From contig CBDCLY010000001.1 of assembly GCA_965218715.1 (NCBI GenBank), forward strand, positions 1 through 64,000: a DNA stretch of 64,000 nucleotides, in the 5' to 3' direction. Source of the DNA: CBDCLY01 sp965218715. GTDB taxonomy: Bacteria > Bacteroidota > Bacteroidia > Flavobacteriales_E > Vicingaceae. The position numbers and the translations under genes are program-made. The notes below the pieces were generated by a model. The model was not told the DNA's origin. It made no database searches and saw nothing but the letters and a program-made list of their open reading frames with translations. Positions within the stretch are counted from its first letter, which is position 1. Each line of letters starts with the position of its first letter. Positions 7,124 through 15,284 of this stretch are shown one piece after another.

Positions 7124-9551
7124 ATGAAATTAAGATTGAAATTGTTTTTTGCCACAATGCTTTTTTTAAGCTCATTGGGGTTTGCTCAAGAAGGAACTGA
7201 AGATATAGCTGTAGAAGCAATTAGTAGCCCTATGTTGCGTGAACTTAACTCAGGTGATTTTAGTGCTTACCCAGATGAAAATGAAGAAACTCAGGGATTG
7301 GGTTCAATTAAGCTCACATGGGAAAGCCATTCAACTAATCAAATTCAAGTAAAGTTCCGTTATGATGATGAATTGGAATGGAGGTATTCCGATATTATTG
7401 CCAGTACTGACAATACATTTCAGTTGGATAGTATAGAAGCCAATAGAATTCTAGTTTGGTCAATAGGAATGAATGAGATTTGGTCAGACGAAGCAATTGC
7501 TCATACCTTAACCTCTGATGCAATTGAAAATTTTGTTGTAAAAGGAAGTGAAGAGGCTGTTAAGATAACTTGGAGCATAAATTATAACATTGCAAGCTAC
7601 TTTAAGAAAAACAATATCATGGCAGTGGTATCTTACAATACAGATATCGGAAAAAAACGGGCGAAGGAAGGCATGGAAGGTAGCGAATGGATGCACACTG
7701 AGCCATTTTCTATCATGAATAACAAAACTGCCATTGATGGATTAATTGGAAATGAGAAATATCATTTTAAATTAGGGTTTGCTCCAAAAGGTGAACTTAA
7801 AGAAGCATTGGAAACCAATTCTTCAATGGTATGGACTAGCGCTGTAAAAGAGAAAACCAAAAGAGGATGGGGTTTAGCGAAAGTGCTTATTCTAATTGGT
7901 TCTTTAGGGTTCTTTATATACGGAATGAAATTGATGAGCGAGGGCTTGCAGCAAGCCGCTGGGTCTATGTTAAGGAAGATGTTAGGCTCCATTACTGCCA
8001 ATAGAGTAAAAGGGGTTTTCACTGGTTTTGGAAATTACTTCTTTAGTGCAATCCTCTTCAGTTACCACAGTGATGACTGTCAGTTTTGTGAATGCTGGTC
8101 TGATGAGTTTAAGGCAATCCGCAGGAGTGATGATGGGTGCCAATATTGGAACAACCATTACGGCCTGGATAATCCTAGTCATAGGGTTTAAGGTTAGCGT
8201 TGGGTCTTATGCCTATATGTTGATTGCTATTGCTTTTCCCCTATTGTTCATCAAACAAGGTAAAGCCAAGGCTTGGGCTACAGCAATCGTTGGCTTTTGT
8301 ATTCTGTTTATAGGATTGGGCGAACTCAAGGACGCTGTTCCAACTTTGGATAAAGATTCTGCAATAGTTCAATTCTTTTTAGACTTTAAAGATGTTTGGT
8401 ACGGTCCCTTAATGTTTGTGTTTCTTGGTGCATTGGTAACCATCGTTATTCAGTCATCTTCAGCTGCTATGGCATTAACCTTAGCGATGGTTGCAAAAGG
8501 AGCCATTCCTTTTGAAGTGGCCTGTGCAATGGTGTTAGGTGAAAACATTGGTACAACCATAACAGCAGAATTGGCCTCATTAATTGCGAATGTTCATGCT
8601 AAAAGATCAGCAAGGATCCACTCCATGTTTAATGTGGTGGGTGTGACATGGATGCTGATAATTTTTCCGCTTTTTTTAGGCCTAGTTGGTTCTATTGTGG
8701 GATATACGAATGGAACAGAATTCGACGCAAGCAACAGTGATATGTCTGCAACTGGAATTGCATTATTTCACACTCTTTTCAATTTTGCCAATGTTATTGT
8801 ATTGATTTGGTTTGTTCCTCAATTAGTTAACCTAGCTGAGAGAACCGTGAAATCAAAAGGCGATTCTGATGAAGAATTTAAACTTGACTTTATTGGCGGT
8901 CCGCTAGGATCAACAGCAGAGCTTTGTATTTTAGAAGCCAAAAAAGAAGTTTCAAAATTCGGAGCCGTTACTGCAAGAATGAATGAATTTGTCCATACAG
9001 CAATCAATTCTTCGGATAAGAAAATGAAAACAAAATTGTTTTCTAAACTTGGGAAGTACGAGGAAATTACGGATCGAGTTGAACTAGAAATTGCAGATTA
9101 TTTAGGAAAAGTTGCACGATTAGAAATGAGTGAAGCAACCTCTGTGAAAATGAGGGGAATGTTGAGTATCACTAATGATTTAGAGCGAGTAGGAGATATC
9201 TTTTATCAAATTTCTAAAACCCTTGAAAAAAAGGAAGAAGCAAAGATTTATTTTACCCCAGATCAAAGAGAAGGAATAAATGACATGCTCAATTTTGTGG
9301 ATAAAGCGTTTAAAGTGATGAATGCCAATTTAGCAACAGATTATGGGAACATTTCTTTAGAAGAGGCAAGATTGGCAGAGAAGGAGATCAATGCACATCG
9401 AAATAAATTAAGAAAGAAGCATTTAAAAAACCTAGAAGAAGGAGAGTTTAACATGCAGGCTTTATTGATGTACTCCAATGTTTTCTCTTCCCTTGAAAAA
9501 GTAGGAGATCACATTATTAACGTAAGTGAGGCCGTTGCAGGAGAAGTTTAA
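7124..9551 (+). CDS. Na+/phosphate cotransporter with periplasmic N-domain and PhoU-like tail (one frameshift)
   Basis: The reading is split: 7124-about 8030 in one frame, then to 9551 in another. The break falls at the AAA of 8032-8034. Removing one A restores GFGITSLVQSSSVTTVM and gives 808 residues. The parts are: signal peptide (1-23, ending GFAQ); about 220 residues of beta-rich, possibly fibronectin-III-like sequence; a membrane core with the two NptA/PNaS repeats (TSLVQSSSVTT and TIVIQSSSAAMAL, each followed by GANIGTT or GENIGTT); and a C-terminal helical PhoU-like domain from about residue 570. The ATG at 7124 is preferred over an upstream TTG at 7100 because it opens the signal peptide and follows the -7 element. 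The protein should import phosphate driven by Na+. The frameshift is more likely an error than a true lesion because both halves are well conserved. Confidence 0.85.
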
Positions 9552-9566
9552 GAATACTTAGCGATC

Positions 9567-9601
9567 AAAAAACCCTGAAGAGAAATCTTCGGGGTTTTTT
9601 T
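9567..9601 (+). terminator. Rho-independent terminator after the Na/Pi cotransporter
   Basis: Stem CCCTGAAGA (9573-9581) pairs with TCTTCGGGG (9586-9594) around a GAAA loop and is followed by seven T. It is flanked by a matching A run, so it may also act on the other strand. Confidence 0.88.
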
Positions 9602-9635
9602 GTTTAAAAAAGGGAAGATTTGATCCTTAATCCTT

Positions 9636-9668
9636 TTTGTCTAAAGCTATTAGAAATACTTAAATTCG
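9636..9668 (+). promoter_or_regulatory. Promoter of the M1 peptidase gene
   Basis: TTTG at 9636-9639, a gap of 21 bases, then TAAATTCG at 9661-9668. This is the Bacteroidota -33/-7 layout with one change (TTCG for TTTG). The ATG follows 18 bases later. Confidence 0.5.
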
Positions 9669-9686
9669 CGGGAAATATATAATCCT

Positions 9687-11594
9687 ATGCGAAAAATAAT
9701 CCCACTCTTGTTAATTGGTGCTAGCATTCTTTTTGCTTGCCAATCAAGTCCAGAATCAACTTCAGAAGATACAATGAAAACAGATGAATCAAAATTGGTA
9801 ACTTTTAATGATTTTCACAGTTTTAGCAATCCAAGTGAGGTTAGTGTAAAGCATTTAAATTGGTCGGCTAATGTTGATTTTGACAAAAAAATAATTGAAG
9901 CTGAGGCGATCTACACCATTGAGCAGCATCAAGCGAGTAAGGCCATCCATTTAGACAGTAGAAATTTGCAAATTGCAGGTGTTTATTTAAATGATGATCA
10001 AGAGGCCATTGAATTTGAGTCAATAGAGCATGATGAGTTTTTAGGCACTGAAATCATCATCCCTATTTCTGAAAACACCAATAAAATTCGAATTCAATAT
10101 CAAACAACTGAAGGTGCTGATGCCTTGCAGTTTTTAGATCCAGTTCAAACGGCAGGAAAGAAACATCCCTTCTTATTCACTCAGTCGCAAGCCATTCTAG
10201 CAAGAACTTGGATTCCTTGTCAGGATGGTCCAGGAGTTAGGTTTACTTACGAGGCAACTGTTACTGTTCCTGAAGGAATGATGGCATTGATGAGTGCAGA
10301 TAATCCAACTGAAATAAATCCCGATGGTCGGTACAACTTTAAAATGGATCAACCGATTCCATCCTACCTAATGGCTTTGGCAGTTGGAAATTTGGATTAT
10401 AGATCTTTAGGTGAGGTAACTGGAGTTTATGCTGAGCCTGAAATGATAGAGGCCGCTGCCTATGAATTTGCTGAAATGCAAAATATGGTGGACACTGCTG
10501 AGGCTTTATATGGTGATTATCGCTGGGGTAAATACGATGTAATTGTTTTGCCTCCTAGTTTCCCCTTTGGTGGAATGGAAAATCCACGCTTGACTTTTGC
10601 AACACCTACCATTATTGCAGGTGATCGATCATTAACGGCATTAATTGCACATGAGTTGGCCCATTCTTGGTCTGGAAATCTTGTCACCAATGCCACATGG
10701 GACGACATCTGGTTGAATGAAGGTTTTACTGTGTATTTCGAAAACAGAATCATGGAAGAGATATTTGGAGAAGATTTTGCCAATATGTTGGCACTGCTTT
10801 CTTATCAAGATTTGCAAGATGAAATAGAATGGTTGAATGGTGAAGGTAGAGAAGCCGATACACGATTAAGAGTAGATTTGGAAGGCAGAAACCCAGATGA
10901 TGGGCTAACAGGTATTCCTTATGATAAAGGATTTTACTTTTTAAAATTATTGGAAGAGACAGTTGGCAGAGAAGAATTTGATTCCTTCCTGAGAACCTAT
11001 TTTGATCACTTCGCTTTTAAAGTGATGACTACTGATGTATTTGTAGATTACTTAAATGAAAATCTATTTTCTAAAGATTCTACTTGGGCTTCAACAGTAA
11101 AAATTGATGATTGGATTTTTGGAATGGGCCTTCCAGAAAATTGCCCAAAAATTGTTTCTAACCGATTCGATAATGTAGAGGCTGAGTTGAACTCATGGTG
11201 GAATGGTGACATTAGCGCTGAAGCCATTAAGTCTAGTGAATGGATGACTCCAGAATGGTTGCATTTTGTAAGGCAGTTACCAGATGCCATGGAAGAGAGT
11301 AAGATGAAGGCATTGGACGATACTTTTGGATTTTCTACAATCGGAAATTCTGAAATTCAGGCAGCCTGGTTGGAGAAGGTTATTCCAAATAATTATGCGA
11401 CTGCTGACGCACCTGCAAAAGAATTTTTAATTCAAGTAGGAAGAAGAAAATTCTTAGTGCCAATTTATAAAGCAATTTTATTGTCTGATGCTGGAATAGA
11501 AAGAGCACAATCCATTTACAGTGAAGCTAGGCCAAATTACCATGCAGTTGCTAAAGAAACTTTAGATCACTTGCTCAACTACGAGACCAACTAA
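9687..11594 (+). CDS. M1-family zinc aminopeptidase lipoprotein (leukotriene A4 hydrolase-like)
   Basis: A 635-residue M1 metallopeptidase. The lipoprotein signal ends ASILFAC, so Cys18 is the likely lipidated residue. The substrate-binding exopeptidase motif FGGMENPRLTF precedes the zinc site H322-E323-L324-A325-H326, and the third ligand is E345 in DIWLNEGFT. The FGGMENPRLTF signature and a C-terminal helical domain (about 470-635) place it with leukotriene A4 hydrolase / cold-active aminopeptidases. It would trim peptides in the periplasm or at the outer membrane. It has its own promoter, follows a terminator, and is separated by one base from trmB, so the genes to nfu may be co-transcribed. 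Confidence 0.93.
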   Translation: MRKIIPLLLIGASILFACQSSPESTSEDTMKTDESKLVTFNDFHSFSNPSEVSVKHLNWSANVDFDKKIIEAEAIYTIEQHQASKAIHLDSRNLQIAGVYLNDDQEAIEFESIEHDEFLGTEIIIPISENTNKIRIQYQTTEGADALQFLDPVQTAGKKHPFLFTQSQAILARTWIPCQDGPGVRFTYEATVTVPEGMMALMSADNPTEINPDGRYNFKMDQPIPSYLMALAVGNLDYRSLGEVTGVYAEPEMIEAAAYEFAEMQNMVDTAEALYGDYRWGKYDVIVLPPSFPFGGMENPRLTFATPTIIAGDRSLTALIAHELAHSWSGNLVTNATWDDIWLNEGFTVYFENRIMEEIFGEDFANMLALLSYQDLQDEIEWLNGEGREADTRLRVDLEGRNPDDGLTGIPYDKGFYFLKLLEETVGREEFDSFLRTYFDHFAFKVMTTDVFVDYLNENLFSKDSTWASTVKIDDWIFGMGLPENCPKIVSNRFDNVEAELNSWWNGDISAEAIKSSEWMTPEWLHFVRQLPDAMEESKMKALDDTFGFSTIGNSEIQAAWLEKVIPNNYATADAPAKEFLIQVGRRKFLVPIYKAILLSDAGIERAQSIYSEARPNYHAVAKETLDHLLNYETN

Positions 11595-11595
11595 G

Positions 11596-12288
11596 ATGGC
11601 AGGAAAAAGAAAGCTGGAACATTTTGCGGAAATGAAAACGTTTCGCAATGTATATGAACCAACTTTAGAGGAAGTTCACAATCAGGATTATTCTTTAAAA
11701 GGAAAATGGAGAGCAAATCATTTTAAAAATGACCTTCCCATAGTCTTAGAATTGGGTTGTGGAAAAGGTGAGTACACGCTGGGTTTAGCAAGGAAATATC
11801 CAAAGAAGAACTTCATTGGTGTCGATATAAAAGGCGCCAGAATGTGGCGTGGTGCAAAGACAGCAATTGAAGAAGGCTTGAATAATGTTGCCTTTTTAAG
11901 GACAAGAATTGAGTTCATTTCATCTTGTTTCGGATTGGAAGAAGTAGATGAAATCTGGATTACATTTCCCGACCCTCAAGCCAAAGATAGAAGAGAAAAA
12001 AAGCGTTTAACTGGGCCTCAATTTATTGAGCAATACAAAGGGTTCTTAAAAAAAGAGGCATTTATTCATTTAAAAACTGACTCCAATTTCTTTTATGAGT
12101 ATTCATTGGACCAAGCGATCTCAAATAAATATTTGATCAAAGAATCTAGTGATGATTTATACGGTCAAAAAATTGCTGACTACGATCAAAGCACGCAAGA
12201 AATTTTATCCATTCAAACCCATTATGAAAAATTGTTTATGGAGAAAGGACATAAAATTCATTACTTGAAATTTGGCTTAAATGACTAA
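11596..12288 (+). CDS. trmB: tRNA (guanine-46-N7)-methyltransferase
   Basis: A 230-residue SAM-dependent tRNA methyltransferase that makes m7G46. Motif I is VLELGCGKGEYTLGLA (about 52-67), motif II is FIGVDIKGARMWRGAK, and the family signature is WITFPDPQAKDRREKKRL (about 118-136), with the catalytic Asp in PDPQ. The C-terminal region has the LKTDSNFFYEYS motif. Length is normal. The ATG is one base after the M1 peptidase stop, and the last eight bases overlap the next gene, indicating translational coupling. Confidence 0.95.
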   Translation: MAGKRKLEHFAEMKTFRNVYEPTLEEVHNQDYSLKGKWRANHFKNDLPIVLELGCGKGEYTLGLARKYPKKNFIGVDIKGARMWRGAKTAIEEGLNNVAFLRTRIEFISSCFGLEEVDEIWITFPDPQAKDRREKKRLTGPQFIEQYKGFLKKEAFIHLKTDSNFFYEYSLDQAISNKYLIKESSDDLYGQKIADYDQSTQEILSIQTHYEKLFMEKGHKIHYLKFGLND

Positions 12289-12640
12289 CATCAAACTCTC
12301 AGAAAAAAACAAAGATTTTTTTGATTTAGTGTATCAAGTTGTTCGACTAATTCCGGAAGGAAGAGCTAGTTCCTATGGGGCCATTGCCAATTATTTAGGA
12401 GCAAAAAGAGGTGCAAGAATGGTAGGCTGGGCAATGAATGCTTCCCATGCTCAAACTGCCCCTGTTCCTGCTCATCGTGTTGTCAATAGGTTGGGTATGT
12501 TGAGTGGGAAAAATCATTTCAAAAACCCGATGGAAATGGAGATTAAGCTTTCGGCAGAAGGAATAACCGTAAAGAATGACCAAATACAAGAATTTGAAAA
12601 AATTTTCTGGGACCCACAAAAAGAATTAGACCAGATCTAA
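12281..12640 (+). CDS. Alkyltransferase-like (ATL/MGMT-family) DNA-binding protein lacking the active Cys
   Basis: A 119-residue protein with the DNA-binding domain of O6-alkylguanine-DNA alkyltransferases: IPEGRASSYGAIANYLGAKR (about 24-43), the helix RMVGWAMNAS, and the active-site segment. The normal PCHRV is PAHRV here: Ala64 replaces the alkyl-accepting Cys, followed by H65, R66 and NRLGMLSG. That makes it an ATL protein, which binds alkylated guanine and flags it for nucleotide excision repair rather than repairing it directly. It overlaps trmB by eight bases. Mfd, which works in the same repair route, is encoded about 10 kb away. Confidence 0.88.
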   Translation: MTNIKLSEKNKDFFDLVYQVVRLIPEGRASSYGAIANYLGAKRGARMVGWAMNASHAQTAPVPAHRVVNRLGMLSGKNHFKNPMEMEIKLSAEGITVKNDQIQEFEKIFWDPQKELDQI

Positions 12641-12653
12641 GCATCAAGAAATT

Positions 12654-13730
12654 ATGGAAATTAATGTAGAAAAAGTACTTGAAGCTCTGGCTTTTGTAAT
12701 TGAACCTGATCTTAAGAAAGATGTAGTTAGTTTAGGCTTAGTAAGCAAGGTTAAAATAGACAATAAACGTATTCAATTTGACTTAAAGATTGCCAATCCA
12801 GCCTTGCACAATAGAAAAAGGATTGAAGAGGCATGTGAACATCACATTACTCGAATATTGGGAAAAGATGTTCAAGTTGAATCAACAATTACTGCAATGC
12901 CTAAGGCCCACGAACGTGCACCGGAGCATCGAACAGTATTGCCTGGTGTGAAACACATCATTGCCATTGCTTCTGGAAAAGGAGGGGTAGGAAAATCTAC
13001 CATTTCTGCTAATATTGCCGCTGGATTAGCAAAAAAAGGGCATAAGGTAGGCCTGGTTGATGCTGATATTTACGGACCTTCAATTCCTTCAATGTTCGAT
13101 GTAAGCAAGGAGAGGCCTGGCACAACTCAAGTGGATAAAAAGGAGTTGATAGAACCCATTGAAAGTTATGGTGTAAAATTGCTCTCGATAGGGTTCTTTT
13201 CCGATCCAGATCAAGCAGTTGTTTGGAGAGGCCCTATGGCAGCTAAAGCACTAGGTCAAATGTTTGCGGATGCAAATTGGGGCGCCTTAGATTTTATGAT
13301 CATCGACTTGCCGCCAGGAACAGGTGATGTTCACCTTAGTTTAGTTCAACAAATTCCTTTATCTGGAGCAGTTATCGTTAGCACACCTCAAGAAATTGCT
13401 TTGATTGATGTTAGAAAGGCATTGGGAATGTTCAATTTACCAGAAATTAATGTCCCTGTTTTAGGATTGGTAGAAAATATGGCCTATTTCAGTCCTCCAG
13501 AACTTCCAGATAAAAAGTATTACATCTTTGGAAATCAAGGAGCGAGGAATTTAGCAGACAGAATCAATGTGCCAGTTTTAGGAGAAATCCCTATTGTACA
13601 AAGCATTCGAGAAGCTGGTGATGCTGGAAAACCAGCAGTGCTTCAAAATGATACTGCACAATCGCAGGCATTTGATGACTTAATCGATCGATTGATTGAA
13701 AGTTTATCAAAAAAGGATAAAAAGGCGTAA
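12654..13730 (+). CDS. mrp: Mrp/NBP35-family ATPase (ApbC-like), iron-sulfur cluster carrier type
   Basis: A 358-residue P-loop ATPase. An N-terminal MIP18/DUF59-like domain (about 1-85) is followed by the deviant Walker A SGKGGVGKST (about 108-117), GLVDADIYGPSIPSMF, and IDLPPGTGDVHLSL. Family members normally carry a CxxC near VENMA that bridges an Fe-S cluster; here VENMAYFSPPELPDKKYYIF has no Cys, and the only Cys in the protein is C61 in the N-terminal domain. It sits 12 bases before an Nfu-domain gene that does have CxxC. An Fe-S assembly role is inferred from the family and this neighbour. Confidence 0.9.
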   Translation: MEINVEKVLEALAFVIEPDLKKDVVSLGLVSKVKIDNKRIQFDLKIANPALHNRKRIEEACEHHITRILGKDVQVESTITAMPKAHERAPEHRTVLPGVKHIIAIASGKGGVGKSTISANIAAGLAKKGHKVGLVDADIYGPSIPSMFDVSKERPGTTQVDKKELIEPIESYGVKLLSIGFFSDPDQAVVWRGPMAAKALGQMFADANWGALDFMIIDLPPGTGDVHLSLVQQIPLSGAVIVSTPQEIALIDVRKALGMFNLPEINVPVLGLVENMAYFSPPELPDKKYYIFGNQGARNLADRINVPVLGEIPIVQSIREAGDAGKPAVLQNDTAQSQAFDDLIDRLIESLSKKDKKA

Positions 13731-13742
13731 CCTTGTTAAAGC

Positions 13743-13979
13743 ATGAGCACTGATAAAGAATTGATTGAAAAGATAGAAGGAGCCATCCAACAATTAAGAC
13801 CCTTTTTGGAAGCGGATGGTGGTGATATCCAATTGATTGGAGTAAAAGACAATGTTGCTCAAGTAAAATTGTTAGGCGCTTGTCAGGATTGCAACATGTC
13901 TGCAATGACCCTTAAGGCAGGGGTAGAGGAAGCTGTTAAAAAAGTTGCCCCTCAAATTACGGCTGTAGAGGCCGTTTAA
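13743..13979 (+). CDS. NifU C-terminal-domain (Nfu) iron-sulfur scaffold protein
   Basis: A 78-residue stand-alone Nfu domain. LRPFLEADGGDIQLIGV (about 18-34) is followed by the cluster-binding C47-x-x-C50 in LLGACQDCNMSAMTLK, then a helix GVEEAVKK. Two subunits would share a 4Fe-4S cluster for delivery to client proteins. It is the last gene of the plus-strand run from 9.7 kb, and its stop abuts the convergent rodA stop with no spacer. Confidence 0.93.
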   Translation: MSTDKELIEKIEGAIQQLRPFLEADGGDIQLIGVKDNVAQVKLLGACQDCNMSAMTLKAGVEEAVKKVAPQITAVEAV

Positions 13980-15284
13980 TTAAAGCACCTCAAGCCGGTC
14001 GGCATCCATCCGAATAAATATGAATAACAATATGGTGAATCCCCAAAGGGAGGATCCTCCATAGCTAAAAAAGGGCAGAGGAATTCCTATTACTGGTGCC
14101 AAGCCAATCGTCATTCCAATGTTAATGGTAAAATGAATAAAGAGGATGGAGGCTAAGCCATAGCCATAGATTCGTGCAAAATTTGAACGTTGTCTAGAGC
14201 AGAGATGTAAAATTCTTAGCAAAAGACTAATGAATAACACTACAATTAAAAAGCTTCCAAGAAAACCCCATTCCTCTCCAATGGTGCAGAAAATAAAGTC
14301 CGTGCTTTGTTCAGGAACAAAGTCATACTTGGTTTGAGTTCCTTGTAAAAAGCCTTTTCCTGAAAAACCACCAGACCCAATTGCAATCAATGATTGATTT
14401 ACATTGTAACCAGCTCCTTGGGGGTCAGATTCTAATCCCAATAAGACATTTATCCTTTTGGATTGATGAGGTTCTAATACCTCATTAAATACAAAATCAA
14501 CCGACTGGATAAAGGCAAAGCAGGCAATAAAGATTCCTAGTATTGGTAGAATTATTTTTTTTCGCCTCTTCTTATTTAAATAAAACAATAAGCCTAAAAT
14601 GGATGCAATAACTAAAAGCAAAATTGAACTGCCACCTAGGCTGAACGAATCATTGATTTCAAGTGAACTGGTTTGAAGAACTAAACTCAAAATAAATAAA
14701 ATAGCTGCAATCAATCCAATAATTAAAACTTGCCCAGAAAGCCCTTCTCGGTACAAAACCAGAATAAATGCGGAATAAACAAGGGCTGAACCAGTATCGT
14801 TTTGTAATAGAATTAAAATCGCAGGAAGACCAATAATTAACGCCGCACGAAGTTTGGTTTTAAAATCTTGCATCCTAATGTTTATGGTGCTCAGGTATTT
14901 AGCCAGCGCTAAGTTGGTGGCAAACTTGGCAAACTCTGAGGGCTGAATTTTAAAGCTGCCAATTGCAAACCAAGATGTAGCGCCTTTAGTAACAGCACCT
15001 GTAAGCAAAACCAGAACAAGTAAGGAGATGATTACACCATAAATTAGATAGCCAAAAGTTGCAAAAAAACGTTCATCAATGAGTAAAATGGTTAATGCAA
15101 GTACACAAGAGCTGCCAATCCAGATTAATTGTTTGCCATAACTCTGACTGGTGTCGAAAATGCTTTGATGCGCATCATTGTAAACAGCCGCATAAATGTT
15201 CACCCAGCCTGCTAAAACTAGAAAAAGGTAAAGACCAACCAAGATCCAATCGATATTATCAACTATGAATTTATTCCCCCGCAT
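13980..15284 (-). CDS. rodA: Rod-shape peptidoglycan glycosyltransferase RodA
   Basis: A 434-residue SEDS-family polymerase with about ten membrane helices. Recognisable stretches are GSFKIQPSEFAKFATNLALAKYL (shown in part, about 108-130), LQNDTGSALVYSAFIL, the long periplasmic loop with GLESDPQGAGYNVNQSLIAI and FIFCTIGEEWGFLG, and the terminal GIPLPFFSYGGSS. The Glu/Asp residues of the EEWGFLG loop belong to the conserved SEDS set. It polymerises lipid II with PBP2. It overlaps the upstream mrdA by 14 bases and ends the mreB-mreC-mreD-mrdA-rodA cluster. Confidence 0.95.
   Translation of the reverse strand: MRGNKFIVDNIDWILVGLYLFLVLAGWVNIYAAVYNDAHQSIFDTSQSYGKQLIWIGSSCVLALTILLIDERFFATFGYLIYGVIISLLVLVLLTGAVTKGATSWFAIGSFKIQPSEFAKFATNLALAKYLSTINIRMQDFKTKLRAALIIGLPAILILLQNDTGSALVYSAFILVLYREGLSGQVLIIGLIAAILFILSLVLQTSSLEINDSFSLGGSSILLLVIASILGLLFYLNKKRRKKIILPILGIFIACFAFIQSVDFVFNEVLEPHQSKRINVLLGLESDPQGAGYNVNQSLIAIGSGGFSGKGFLQGTQTKYDFVPEQSTDFIFCTIGEEWGFLGSFLIVVLFISLLLRILHLCSRQRSNFARIYGYGLASILFIHFTINIGMTIGLAPVIGIPLPFFSYGGSSLWGFTILLFIFIRMDADRLEVL

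Noticed and set aside
13591..13905. 104-codon open frame on the minus strand across mrp and nfu
   Set aside because: It is a shadow of two well-supported plus-strand genes.
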